The notes: generated from the letters alone by a model not told the origin. 64,000 bases of DNA from Mesocentrotus franciscanus (GCA_037976565.1 CP137668.1:27569113-27633112), one strand, 5' to 3'; counted from the first letter of the stretch, positions 49,181 to 61,944 are shown. Made by a program: numbers and translations.

Positions 49181-49819
49181 ATGGGTCTGTGTGTTGCTTC
49201 TTGTCAAGATGTATCGTGTATTGATTGTACCCTTTTTAAACAGAATCCTGGATCAGCACCTTCCTTCTCCTTACGGGAAAGGTTAAAGTTCAACAAAACT
49301 ATTGTAGGTCTGCATCACTGTTGAGAGAGAGAGAGAGAGAGAGAGAGAGCAGCCGTACGTGATTAATGAATTAGTTGTGTTATATCAATCATATTATGTC
49401 ACTGTAAGAAAGTAAATAGACACTACTAATATATCATGTACACCAAGAAACTTTGATGAGAGCAATTTCGATCTCAAAGGAAGGGGAGGTTTGTTATCGC
49501 GTTGAAATAATTTGTACATATTGGAACCATCCATCCTACCCCGATACCTCTGCAAGTTTTATATTTGACGGGGCGTACCCAAAGGGTCCAACACGAGGGG
49601 GGAATCATCTTCACCATATGGTTGCCGATTTTCCTCTTATTTTGACAATTAGTCTCAATATGACATGATCAGTAGGAGTACAACATCTTTACTGCATATA
49701 GGATATGATGATTCAGAATACATAGCACGATACAAAGTAGAGTACAGAGAAAGAGGCACACATTTCACCTAGACCGTGCTTGTGTGTGCGTTTGTTTAAC
49801 TTCAACCTGAGACCAAACA

Positions 49820-49845
49820 CTAAACCTAACCCTAACCCTAAAACT
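49820..49845. repeat. Short interstitial telomere-like run
   Basis: AAACCTAACCCTAACCCTAA gives about three to four units of CCCTAA, the animal telomere repeat. Confidence 0.7.
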
Positions 49846-50870
49846 AACCAAAAAACTCGTCGCAAATATAGCCCTAACCACAGCCCTATGTCTTTGAGTA
49901 TTTTCTCGGAAAAATCGAGCTGGATAGTATTGGAAAATAATGCCTATATTGAAAATCCTTTTGACAGTAGTCCAGTATTAATTTGGTACTTTTCCCATTT
50001 TGTTTCCACAGGTAATAAGCTGACAAAGGGACAGAACAGGGTCAAAGTGGTATGTATAAATACACGTTTATGCACCTGCGCACGATCCGGAAAAAATGGT
50101 TCCATACAGCAACATTAAAAAAAAAAATCTTGGGAGGAAATAGACAGTTTACGACTTCACCTACCAAAACTTGAATCGATAGAATAAATAGAAATTTATA
50201 ATTTATAATAGAATAAAACGAATTTTCAATGTTCTCTGACAAGTAAAAAAACAAAAACAAACAAACATTTCCGTTGACTTATGTGTCTAAAACTTCAAGG
50301 GGCACATGTGGGGGGGGGGGTGTATACATAAATACCCGCAACTGTCTTTATCAATAAGTTAGAATTATGGAACTATCATATCCATAATTATGTTAGATTA
50401 ATGTCATAGTACAAGCGTTTGACGTGTACTTACACTCATTCTTAATGTTTTAAACAGCAATATTTAGGACTGTCTGTCTCTATGTGCTCGTGATAATCTT
50501 GTACAGTAGTTAACGACAGCTGGTAGCGAGGTCATTTTTCGGAATCTAATTTGTTCAAAATGTCACCTTCAAGTCGGTTGATCTATAACAGTGTGCAAAC
50601 AATGAAGACCATGTGATGATACCCGTACATGATTATTGTATATGGCATAATCAGGTCCATGGGCGTACCGAGGGGACAGAGGGTGATTGACCAACATGTA
50701 CTAAAGTATAAACCACAACTGACATGTAAAAAGTGATCCTTATGCCGATAGAAAAGAAGAAGAAAAAAGGACTTAACATAAATGTCTTAATTTTTAAATT
50801 GGAGATTTGTTGAAGGAAATTTTGTAGCCATACCTTTGCTCGACGTGTGTTCGAATGGCAAAATGAGTTA

Positions 50871-50920
<50 letters not shown>

Positions 50921-50930
50921 ACGCATCTGA
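50871..50930. repeat. (GA)n microsatellite
   Basis: Near-perfect GA run of about 48 bases. Confidence 0.95.
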
Positions 50931-52710
50931 CCTACATGCATACCTTGTAATTATACCCAAACCCATCCCCACCCCCTCCCCAATCGCCAGTGCCCTTCAG
51001 TAACCGGATCCACGTACGCTACGCCACTATATGTTATTCTTTTAACCAACAAGAAATATCTGTGGGTGTAAACATGGAAATTCAGAGGGTAAAAACAGCG
51101 TAGGCGAACCCATGCAGAAATGGGGGAAGGGCTATATAATTATATATACGTAAAACTACACAGGGGCATCAGTCGATCAGTTGGGGATAGGAGTGGAGTC
51201 GATCGGTATTGTTTGAATATCTACAGTACTCATTGCATGGTTTCTGATCAATCATGTTTTCCTTCCCGATCTGGGCTCCATCCCATCCTGAAAATCGCCT
51301 CGACGCCTCGACTGTTTATCTTTCATGACAATTAAGGCGTGCATAGGGTAGGATGGAGTGGTGTACTGTCGGAGGAGAGGGGGGGTTATAGAGAGGGTTT
51401 CGATAAACACCCGCGCAGCCCTCCTTGATTGACGTGTATGTGTCCACTGACCTATAACCAGCCATTAATCAAAACATTTAATTGCTTGCCCTGAGAATAC
51501 CGTTAGGGTTCAGGGAGACGGAGATATCTTAAAGGGGCTATTTATTGGGGCTTCTCTAATACATTAAAAGACGTGTATATATAGGCCTATGCTAAATCCA
51601 GATCACAACCCAGGGGCGTCAACTCGTCTTCAGGGTGGAGCTAGGTGAGGTCGGGTGGTTATTGTTAATCGGAAGCATGCAGCACTGCCTATGATGTCCT
51701 TTTGAACTCTTTGAACTTTTTTTTTTTGGGGGGGGGGTGGCCGGGGGCGAAAAACGGCAGGACCCTAAGGACGAACAATTTTGTCAACAAAGCTGATTGG
51801 GCTATGCGCCATTTACTATAATTCTTGATTTTATATCCATTTATTGTTTTTATAATGTGATTTTGTAAATGAATACCATACCACGTACACCACTCGTATA
51901 CTGCAGATCGTCGTCTTAATCTCTCCATTCATTCACGCATCAACTGACTCACCTGCTTCACGCACTTCAGCAGTTTATAAAACACATTCGTGATGAAATG
52001 TAGATTAAACATTAGGCTACTTCAACATGCGTCACATTCTATCTTGTGCACCCCTCTTTTTTTCTCCTAACCTTATTCGCCCATTACCTTGTCTTTTTTC
52101 TTTCTTTTTTCTCCTACTCCCTCCTCTCTCTCTCTCTCTCTCTTTCTTTTTCTCGCTTTCACTGTTATATATCTCCTTTTTTCCTTTGTGTTTTCCGTTA
52201 GTATTTCAATCTTATAATTCGAATAACTACGGTAACGTTTCATGTCATTTTTACAGAACATTGACAGCCACGTGGCAGGAAAACTTTGCAACATCCCCAT
52301 AACGAGGGAGGAATTTAGCCGCTTTATAGATTCTTGCTGAAGAATTATGTCAGGTTGGTTTACAACAATAATTATTTGTAGAAAATCCATGATTCTACAA
52401 ACCTTCTGCATGTTCTGTGTTTAATATGAACAACGTGTACTACAGGTTTTTAACATTTAAGGGCTAGGTCAAGATATTAATAGAACAAAATAAGTTAAAA
52501 GGGAAATAATTGAAGTAACACCCGCAATTTTATCAACGATCCCTTTCATATTTTCTTATTAAAAAAAAAGAACACAATGAGCCTATTTTTTATAGTCAAT
52601 TTGAAGAGATAATGATAACATTTCAGTGCGCGGAGTCAATATGGTAGTATAACTCGATAAACTTTTAATTCTGTTTTCTATTTCCTCGAAATCCTCTTAA
52701 TTAATCCGAA

Positions 52711-52742
52711 ATGCCATATCACTTCTGCAACAAAAGGAGGAG
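52711..52742 (+). other. Possible small coding exon (ATG with strong donor)
   Basis: ATGCCATATCACTTCTGCAA starts a 32-base stretch ending AGGAG/GTAAGTAT, an excellent donor. The phase does not fit a direct join to the exon at 55288 (it would read a stop at once), so an intermediate exon would be needed or this is chance. Confidence 0.2.
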
Positions 52743-52952
52743 GTAAGTATCAAAGTTGAAGACAAAAAAGGAACACATTTGAGTTGAAATCAAAACTTAT
52801 TTTGGTGCTGCATTTTGGAAAAAGCTCACGAAATCATTTCTCCATCCTGGTTCCAATTTCTTCATCATCCATTTGTTGTTGTTGCTCCCACAGGAAGACA
52901 AAGTCCTCTTCTGGCGTTCTTAACTTTTCTCTTATTCATTGTTTAACCGACC

Positions 52953-53103
52953 TGGGCCCTGTTTCATAAAACTTGATATCTATATTAAGTTACAAGCTAT
53001 GTTATAAGCTACTGAAATCATGGTATCTGATTGGCTGAGAGCAAATTTGTCATAGGAATTTAGCAGTTGTTATAGATAACAAGTTTTATGAAACGGGGCC
53101 CCT
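52953..53103. mobile_element. Foldback element (151 bp), second copy
   Basis: Near-identical to 36648-36796: GGGCCCTGTTTCATAAAACT at one end and AAGTTTTATGAAACGGGGCC at the other, with the same GATTGGCTGAGAGCAAATTT interior. Confidence 0.9.
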
Positions 53104-53109
53104 GATTTA

Positions 53110-54930
53110 GTTTCGGTTGTTGTAATGCATCGTATTCTTGAGCTAAGTCTGCCAAAAGAAGACAAGTGGCTCTAACCTGTAACTTTCCTTTAAAAAAACA
53201 CCCTTTTATCATTTGATTCCATTAGGGGCGTCGCAAGAAGGGGATGGCGCGATACACAGAACCTCTATCTTCAGGTTCCCACAATTTTGATTGTCAACAA
53301 ATTTGTGATTTTTATGTCGGCACATACGAAGTCTGATGAACTTTACATTACAATTGTATTGCTTTTTTGGATTTTTCTTTCTTTAAAAAAAAAATATCAC
53401 AACCGTTTTTTCATTCAAAAATTTTAATCGGCATACCTATAGACTTCTAGCTACCCTAGCCGGTTCTGGTGACCCTTTCTATTATTGAGTAGCAAAATTT
53501 GCCCTTTTTTCGGCCGGCACAAACACGATTTGATGCCCCCCAATTGCATTGATTTTAGCGACGCCCCTGTTTGTACTGCATTGTAATATTTTGACCAGGA
53601 TATCATTGCCTTGCTATTCTCATTACAACATTCAGCTGTATAAAGTGGCCAACTGATGTCTTATTTTCTTTTGCAAGTTAACAATTTCTGTCATTCATTT
53701 TGCCGATCATAAAGTCATATCTGTGCCAATAAGCCCATTAATCTTTGATTTTTTTTTTCGCAGTAAACTGCAGTTATTTAACCATATAAAATTGCTTTAA
53801 ATAGATTTTGCATGAATTCACATGACTTTACATTTTGTCACAATCAGCCCCGATCACTTCGGAAAATTACATGACTTAAAGAAATCAAATCACAATAATT
53901 TAGAGTTTTGGATACATCACGGTCAAATAAAAAAATGTATTTCATCATCTAAAGTCAGCGATAGTACTATTTTGGAAAAGAGTTGTAGACATCCGTTCAT
54001 ATAGTGTGTATCATTTGACCACGCTATTTTTCATCTTTGAATTGATTTTTAAAAATTTTGTTTACTGCTGAAATACAAATATTGCTATCTGACATGACAC
54101 ATCAGATTTGTTCTTGATCATGGAAATAATCACTTTTTTAGTGATATCAACGTTTAGTGTGAATACAACTGATATTGTATGAAAACATCAGATTGTTCCT
54201 AAATTTATGAATTGTGTCGTAGTTTACATAATGATAATTATTTAATACCAGTCACATTCATTGTCATTATTTTGCTTTCGGACCTTTGGACATTCCATGA
54301 ATGTGTATATAACTCATTCATTTTCAACCAAATAAGTCATTTGATTATTCGTTCAGTTAATAATTATTTTGGAGAAACGGGATATTTGAATGCAAAGTTG
54401 TAAATATTCACCATCCCGTTGGTGGCGTCAAGCACTGTCCCCATTTGACGGCGAAATGGAGGCGGCCTACTTCAAATTGCAGTCATGATCATAATTAATA
54501 AGACAAGTCATAATGGTCATCTCTAAATCCACATTGCCACACACTTCCCTCCTATGCATGTTATATTATTTTATGTCATTATGATAAAAGGAAACATTGC
54601 TTGCAATTATTAAAACAGTGCGGGTTTTTTTTTTGTGCAAGAATGTATTCAATTTTGATGTGATTTCAAAGAAAACTATTACGGTAAAATGATGCCTACA
54701 TACATATATCTTTGTGTAAGTATGATGATGCTTTTAATAAATGATAATATGGAAGTTTACAGCTGCAAACTTTCTTTGGATACTGTCATGAATGTATGAT
54801 ACGTCGCCATACTACCATGCACTTATCATTCATTTCATCCATTTGTTTTCTCATCTTTTTTCTCCATCTGTCCGTCACCCCCTCCTCTCTCTTGTGTGCC
54901 AATGTGTACCAATGTGTACATCCGTTTGTT
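53110..54930. other. No gene recognised
   Basis: AT-rich; would be intron if the Ig gene starts upstream. Confidence 0.5.
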
Positions 54931-54934
54931 TGGT

Positions 54935-55270
54935 TCTCCGGTTGTTCGTTTGTTTGTCTACTTCTTCGTTTGATTGTTTTTGGATGTCTGTCTGTTTCTG
55001 TTCTTTTGTTTGTCTGTTTGTCTGCCTCTGGTTATGGTTTGTATGTCTGTCTCTGGTTTCGTTATCTCTCTGTTTCTGGTTTTGGTTGTCTATCTGTTTG
55101 TCTGTCTCTGTTTTTTGTTTTCTGTCTTTCCCTCTCTGGTTTCGTCTGTCTGATATGGTGTTGGTTTTTCTGTCTCTATTTCTGTCTCTGATTTTGGTTG
55201 TCTGTCTTTTGCTTTTTTATTATCTGTCTGTCTGTTTGTCTCTGGTTTGGCTGTCCGCTCGTCTGTGGTT
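54935..55270. repeat. TCTG/TTTG-rich degenerate repeat
   Basis: Loose repetition of TGTCTGTCTCTGGTTT every 30-50 bases, ending at the acceptor of the Ig exon at 55288. It supplies that exon's long pyrimidine tract. The 160-residue frame through it is not a gene. Confidence 0.8.
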
Positions 55271-55287
55271 TTGATTCCTCTCATCAG

Positions 55288-56537
55288 CTGGTAACAAGCC
55301 AAACTACAAGGGGCCTAAGATCGAGGTCCGGCAGCAGACGAGGTCAATAGAGGAAGGCAAAAGGGTCAACCTGTTCTGCAGACTTACAGAGGAACCAGAG
55401 TCGGGTAAGTGATATCACCTAAGAGTCCTAAGACTATACATCTATTCGCAGTGGCGTAATGAGCAGAAAAGTTTGAGGGGGCAAAAAAAAACTGCATCAC
55501 CACCTCTCTTACATGTTACATGCAGGCCCCGCGGAACGTTTTTCAAAGTGGGGGGCTAAAGTATTTACGATCAGGTAGAACAAAGCGAGCAAAGCAAGTG
55601 GAGCGTAAATTGGCGTGGGGTCCAGGGGCAAAGCCCCGGTGGGGGCTCAGGGGTTTTAGGCATTTAATTACGGTCAGATGAGTATTCAGGGGCCCGCCTA
55701 TGGGCAATGGCGGGGTCCAGGTGGCAGAGCCCCCGGAAGCTCAGGGAAAAATCATGCCATTTCAGCAACAACATCGAATTGGAAATAAAACGCGCCAGTG
55801 TCTACTCGTGTTTGGGGTGGACAGTGCCACAGTGGGAGGGGAGAGGGAGAGGGACTAGGGAGAGGGAGGTGTGAGGGAGGGGGAGATATCGATGTTCATG
55901 CGCAAAATGTGAAGAGTGGAATTGTACCAAGGAAAAACTGGGCAATCCTGCATAGTACGCCTATGCTCCTTGCTTTTGCGTATGATGCTCCGGCGACAAT
56001 CGCTCCGGACTTATTTAATCTAAGAAACAAGATTAGAGCTTTAGTTGCAATTGTTTTTTTTTAAAGGTTTTGGTATGTTCCTAGAGAGTTGGTCCAGGTT
56101 TGAATTTGCAGATTCTGTTTCTTTCTTTTAGAAATTTACCGCGACACATCGGTAGCATGCAGGAATATGAGGAACTCCCAAGAATTTTAATGAACAACTC
56201 CTTGCAGTTCATAATAACCTCCATTTCACTCACTCTCCCGTTTTATCCATTTGCCCTAGTACACTGGATCCTGGACGATGAAGACATGAAGAGCGGTGGT
56301 CGGTTCAAGGTATGGAACGACAAGGCTGACTGCTACTGTCAGATCCTGGTCACTAAGGAAGACGACGCCGGGCTCTACGTCTTCAAAGCCCGCAACAAAC
56401 GGGGCGAATGTTGCACCACGTTCAGTCTCCACGTCATACCCTCGGTCAAACCTATCACTGACGTAGACGTGAAGGAGCTTCTTTGGCAGAATACCCAACA
56501 GAACGAAGCGCTTGTAAGATCCACGAGCAGTAAATAA
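55288..56537 (+). CDS. I-set immunoglobulin-domain protein, two exons encoding one Ig domain (C-terminal fragment)
   Basis: Exon 55288-55404 (acceptor TTCCTCTCATCAG, donor GTAAGT) joins in frame to the exon starting at 56260 (acceptor TTTGCCCTAG); the split codon is GTA. Together they give an I-set fold: PKIEVRQQTRSIEEGKRV (A-B strands), LFCRL with the B-strand Cys, VHWIL with the core Trp, then DDAGLYVFKARNKRGE. The usual F-strand Cys (YxC) is Phe, so the canonical disulfide cannot form, as is common in cytoplasmic muscle-type Ig domains (titin, palladin or MLCK-like proteins). After the domain about 30 residues reach TAA at 56535-56537. An alternative is that exon 2 stops earlier at a GTAAGA donor near 56512 and the gene goes on. 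Upstream exons were not firmly found. Identity beyond Ig I-set is unknown. Confidence 0.72.
55405..56259 (+). other. Intron between the two Ig exons
   Basis: 855 bases with GT/AG ends. It contains a G-rich dispersed-repeat-like block at 55500-55760 (GGCAAAGCCCCGGTGGGGGC). Confidence 0.6.
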
Positions 56538-56539
56538 AA

Positions 56540-59500
56540 ACCAAAATTAAAGGTGTAGTTTGCCATCAAACGGGTACCGCGTCACCATGAGGTCATCGGA
56601 TAGAGGTCTTTGTATTTACAGTAATGCCTGCTGCACACGAGGAGTCATTTTCGCTGATTTAGGACTGCTGGTACGGTGTCAGCGATTGGCGTTGTCTTTG
56701 ACGCGCCATGAGAGTGACATTGTACGGAAGGTAAATGCGACATAAATAGCGCAAACTTTGCATTAATTACTGGTGTATGGGCTATTTGCCTTCACAGGCT
56801 CGAATGCAGGTAACAATGCAATCAAAATGATGCCTCGTGCGCAACGGGCATTAAAGTTCCGACCGAACTTGGTGCAAGTGTCCGATTCGTAGATTTTCCA
56901 GAAGTTTTCCTTAATTACAGCGGCAAAACAAAACAAATCAAATGGATAAATTACAACAAGATAAGCCAGATAGTTCATCTTCTATCTGGATGATGCGGTG
57001 CCCGCTTGATGCCGAAATATTAAATGGGGGAGACTTTTTTTATGAGGAAAGAAAACCCTCCCCTTTTCGGTAAGAAATAAAATGTTCGTTGAGGTCTTCC
57101 TGCCAAATTGGTCCCCTCCGCTATATCAAGCTTTGAAGAGGTCTTCCAAGTTTTTCATTTAAATGTTGATGTGAAGTTAATAAGTACATGTTCTCGTGGA
57201 TCTATATATGTAAAATATTAAAGTACACATAGAGTAAATTTTATTAGTTGAATAAATTTAAGCTGAAAAGAAAGGGAGGTATAATTATTGTAAGAAATAT
57301 GGACCTGTGACGATATCATAAAATGTAAAATTATGCAAGGTCTTTTGTTGGATAATGGAAAGTAACTCTACCTGTATAAAAATAGAAGTATTGTTAATGT
57401 ATACATTTGTTATCAATTGTCTCTACAAACGAAAGCATAAACCCAAATGACCATTACCATTAACAAGCCAAATAATGTGTCGAGAACCATTTTGACATTG
57501 TATTTCCTTTAAATACCTGAATATACTCTTGTATACTTATTAAATGATCAGTCTTATACACTATACAGTATATTTGTTTTATAAATGCTGAATGGAGTTT
57601 ATTGTTGAGAAGTTCAACTTCCAAGAGACAATGACTCGATTTTCATGTTCAATCTTATACGCAATATTGAGGATGGGTACTTGTATGTGCCAACACTAGA
57701 ATAGGTTAGCACCAGACACAACAACCGTGAACCATTATCATCATCGTCAAGATTTACCAACAAAACCTTTGTTACATGGTTACAAACAATAATATTACCG
57801 ATTGATCATAAAATCATCAATTAGATCTCACCAGCGAATTCCAGAATTATCAGTTATGTGTATGCCGATTGATGATGTATATATATTGTAGAATTATTGG
57901 GAAAAGGGAATGACCTCCCATGTCAATCTCTCTTTCTTGCATGCATAGATTCCATAAACGAGCAACATAATCAGAACGGGTGTACATATACATGTACCTT
58001 CATGGGGAGGGGATTTCTTTTGCAGTGTCTTATTTCGCTTCACACAATGCGTTGACATTAAGTGTTTGGTTACCCCAGGAGGTGAGCTCCCTGGTTACCC
58101 CCAACCCCTCCCCAATCTCCTTAGAGTCCTTACCCAGAGGCGGTATCAAAACTTCGATATTTGTTCCAACTAGAAAGGGAGTTTCGGTGTGCCAAACTCT
58201 ATGCATCGCCGTTGAGTGACTTGTGTTATTGATCCTTGAGGTGACATCATTTTGTCAAAATTATATTTTGAGATATAGGCCTAATTAATTTAAAAGATAG
58301 ACGTGTACTTTTGTCGAGAGATCATTTTAAAATCTTGGTAATTAGAATATAACCATTTCATAATTTTATTTCGTTTGGCTTCACGACCCGTCCATCCGGT
58401 GTGCTATTTTTACAACTTAGTGATTATTGAGTGAAACTTGTTAAAAAAGTTTTGGTAAGAATGAAAGTGAGCATGAAATTAAATTGTTTCTATCGTATCC
58501 TCTACTCCTGATTGATACATAACGTATCGACTCAGTTATATATAAACCGGGTGTTATATTATATAGAGGCTGATGTCATGTAAGGTAAATAATTGATTTC
58601 AAACATTTTGTATAGCCTTTTGTACTAATGAAAATTACTGACAATGACACATGTGTCAAGAATTGCATTTGTGCCCTTGCACGAGTTTCAAAGGTCAGGT
58701 TAACAAAACATTACAGATGTAAATGATCTAATGGCAAGATGATTTTTGTGACACTGAAATTGACAGAGTTACATCTTTAGAATGTTCCTTTTTAGTGAAT
58801 ATCAATAATACATGGTGATGTATTACTTTTTACATACTGTAAAGGTTGTCATGAAATAAAATGTGTTACTGTTCACCTGTTTTGAATTTTAAGTTGCTTT
58901 AAATTTCGATTTTGTTATCTATCAGGTAACTTTGGAATTATTATAGACTAGTAAAAGGAGAAAATTAATATACTAGATGTAGGCTATGCCTATATAGAGT
59001 ACATGAATTTTCCTCTTTTTACTAGTCTTCATATTCCTTTTCCCCATTACACCATCCCCACTCTCCCCCTTCCTCTCTCTTTCTCCAGAAGCGGTTTTAG
59101 AAGTTTTTTTTTTGAGGGGCTTTGGTACTTGCATTCATTTTCTACGTGCTTCGTTATGACTTTTAGGGGGGTGGGGGCTTGAGCTCCCCCAAACCCCTAC
59201 AACTTTCACTGCCTCTCTCTCCTATAGTATTACCCATTGGCTTTTTTTTCTTCCTGCCCCAATGTATCAGCTTATGCCCCCCCCCCCATCGCTGTCAAAG
59301 AAATGCTAGCCATTTCACATTCCGCCATAAATTCCAATTCTTGTTTTAGTATCACTTAGCTTAGTTTGCATGCATCCCATCTCTAATCTATTTTCTCTTT
59401 CTCTTTGCCATCTTTCCCTAGAGCTTTGTACCTTCCCTCTCTTCTTACCTTCCTGGAGAACTGCCATCTCCTGTTTACTTTTAATTCTTTTCAACTTCTT

Positions 59501-59570
59501 TCTTCCTAAAGGCTAAATAATTTTCTCCAAGAGCTCTAAGTGAAAGCCACACTGAATAGCATTTTTGGGG
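56540..59570. other. Non-coding region after the Ig locus
   Basis: AT-rich. A slightly GC-richer patch at 58070-58150 contains GAGGTGAGC but no convincing exon. Confidence 0.5.
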
Positions 59571-59578
59571 GTACTATG

Positions 59579-59874
59579 GGTGGTATTCTCGAAAGCGGAC
59601 TTACTAACTTTAGTCCATGGTTTAATCCTCCGACTAAGTATGGAATGCCAAGTGTCCATATGAATATGTTTTTGAATAATTTAATCTGTCACTAAATTAA
59701 AATAAAATGTAATAACATAAATAATAACAATATAACTATGAAATAATTATGTTATTATGGTAATTTAGGGACATATCAAATTATTCAAAAATATATTCTT
59801 ATGGACACTTGGCATTCCATACTAAGAGGATTAAACCATGGACTAAAATTAGTCCGCTTTAGAGAATACCACGC
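59579..59874. mobile_element. Full-length foldback element (about 295 bp)
   Basis: GTGGTATTCTCGAAAGCGGA at the left mirrors TCCGCTTTAGAGAATACCAC at the right. Pairing continues through TTTAGTCCATGGTTTAATCC and TGGAATGCCAAGTGTCCAT for about 130 bases per arm. Confidence 0.9.
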
Positions 59875-60382
59875 TATGCTAGCAACCATGGAAATTTGAA
59901 AATAATGATCCCCTATTTAGTGCATACAAACTTGCAACCTTAAATAAACAGGCACTAGGACAGATTGTAAATGTCTCATATATATTTTAAAACCAAGAAT
60001 GCAATTAATATTATCAAAAATATTCCCAGGTAAATAATAATTACTCTAAATATTTCTTAACAACATAAGTTCAATTGTTTAGAAGAGTTAAATGCAACGT
60101 CTCTTCACTGACGAAGTACAGGATGTGAATGTCTTCTATACAGTTCAAGTTCCATGGTTAAACAGTGAACAAAATTCAGGATTTATTTGGCCAAAGCTTT
60201 AACATTTTTACAGGGAATTCAGTACAAAATTTTAAAATCATTTGGGACTTCTATGACAAAAACATTCTGTGCTTTGAACAGATGTACCACTCCATTTCTG
60301 TTCTTGAATCTACGTAACCCTACAACAGCAAGTTTGATAGACATAATGATACATACAGCTCTTTCCCTTTTTTGCCCACTCT

Positions 60383-60768
60383 CTTTAAAGGCATCGTTTA
60401 ACAATGTTAAATCTTAGATGCACGGCCCTACGTGTTATCAGTGTCTGTGATATGGTGTTATATTGAAGCCCTAAAAAAAAAATTGCGCTTCAAAATGATC
60501 AAGAAGTGCCTCAAAAAAGTGAAAATCTTTGAGTGACCGGTTTTACCATACTAGTTTTCCCCAATAGACTGTAGTGTTATGAAAACCGTTAGGAAAACGC
60601 AAAATTTGGTTTCGATTTTCAATCATAAATATCTTGATAATCAGACAGGCGATCGGCTTGTAAAAGTCATGGGGTTCCTGACTGACCTAAAGGTTTATAA
60701 TTATCATTGCAGTACAAGCTTAATCCAGGATTTTGTTTCAGAATCTGAGACAAAGTTACCGGATCCCA
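60383..60768 (+). mobile_element. MITE family A, copy 5
   Basis: TTTAAAGGCATCGTTTAACA at the left and AAAGTTACCGGATCCC at the right. It is almost colinear with copy 1 but has lost the right TTAA. Confidence 0.85.
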
Positions 60769-60895
60769 AGTTGCATTATGAAATATACAAGACCATAATT
60801 GGCTTATTTATTTTTTATTTCCTGATCAGATAAATGCAAGAATGACAATAAAACCTAGGTTGAACAGAAAATTGAGGAAAGAAAGAATGTGAAAT

Positions 60896-61032
60896 AGAGA
60901 TATAGTTAGATTGATAGAGAGAATGGGAGGGGAGAGATAGAGAGAGTGAGAGAGAGAGAGAGAGGGGGTGAGACAGACAGATATACAGAGAGAGATAAAG
61001 AGAGATAGAGAGAGATAAAGAGAGACAGAAAG
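60896..61032. repeat. (GA)n-rich tract
   Basis: GAGA and GATA units, purine-rich on the plus strand. Confidence 0.9.
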
Positions 61033-61237
61033 CAGTGTTTTAACCCTTGCTGTATTATCGATACACATTTGCACAAGATATAGACACAAATCTCATAGAA
61101 ACATATTTCATGGGATATACAGAGTTAAACAGAACCAGCTTTTGTGAGAGACTGACTGACACTGTGAGAGACTAACATGACCAAAGTGTTCCTGGAGCAC
61201 TAGTCTGACTTGTTTTCCATGCATATATGCATATGTA

Positions 61238-61942
61238 TAGGTGTCGTAGTCGAGTGGTTTAAGCACTCGACTTGAAATGCAAAGGTTGTGGGTTCGATCC
61301 CCGACACAGCACTTGCGTCCTTTGGCAAGGTATTAATCTTCATTTGCCACTCCATGATACCCAGGATAGAAATGTGGACCTGGCACGATGACTAAAGCTC
61401 CGTGTTAGTAATTGCAATATGCCTTCACGGTGACTATATCGTAGGAATGCTCCCCAGGGAGTGGAGATAATAATAATATTCCGCTTTTATATAGCGCTTA
61501 ATACATCTACGATGTCTCTAAGCGCTTAACAGATATACTATTACCCCAGTCATTGGATTCAATGCTTGCCTGCACACACTGTGTGCACAATCTCCACTCC
61601 ATGGGGAGCATTCCAGCCAGGCGTTACTTGATGCTCAAAAAATGTTTGACCAACAATGATGGTTGCATCCTACTGGGTACCCATTTAACACGTGGGTGGA
61701 GAGTAGCAACTGCAGCTTAATATCTAGTCAAAGGATATAAGTGCTGTGTCGGGATTCAAACTCTTGTATATCCAGTCAAGCGCCTTAAACCACTTGGCCA
61801 CGACACTCCCATGATGGTGTACATTGTGCGTGAATGAATCAGATGACGGGGGAAATAATATCTGTAAAGTGCTTAGAGACGGGATTTTGTATTACACACT
61901 AAATAAATCAAGATTATTATTATTATTATTATTATTATTATT
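61238..61942 (+). mobile_element. tRNA-derived SINE split by a second SINE
   Basis: The head has a well kept A box (TAGTCGAGTGG, about 61246) and B box (GGTTCGATCCC, about 61290), then AGCACTTGCGTCCTTTGGCA. The body is interrupted near 61450 by an inverted SINE and seems to resume at about 61809. It ends with AAAGTGCTTAGAGACGGG and an ATT tail at 61914-61942. The head is the best preserved tRNA-like stretch in the window. Confidence 0.75.
61480..61808 (-). mobile_element. Second SINE, inserted in opposite orientation
   Basis: Read on the minus strand from 61808, GTGTCGTGGCCAAGTGG is the tRNA-like head and CCCGACACAGCAC closes it. The body continues with TGGGTACCC to the tail near 61480 (CTAAGCGCTTAACAG and a TAATAATAAT end). 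It pairs as an inverted repeat with the flanking SINE. Confidence 0.65.
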
Positions 61943-61944
61943 GT

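Larger units (their letters stand above)
49185..52700. other. No gene recognised
   Basis: Holds GA tracts (49323, 50871), the telomere-like run and a CT tract at 52117. No exon supported. Confidence 0.5.

Noticed and set aside
54792..55274. 160-residue frame rich in Cys, Leu and Val (looks like membrane protein)
   Set aside because: It comes from TCTG/TTTG repeat DNA running into the acceptor of the Ig exon; no family resemblance.
56256..56498. 80-residue minus-strand frame opposite the Ig exon
   Set aside because: Shadow of the coding exon on the other strand; splice sites and Ig motifs support the plus strand.
61238..61312. Functional tRNA gene
   Set aside because: Promoter boxes are good, but the acceptor and anticodon arms do not pair convincingly and a SINE body follows directly.
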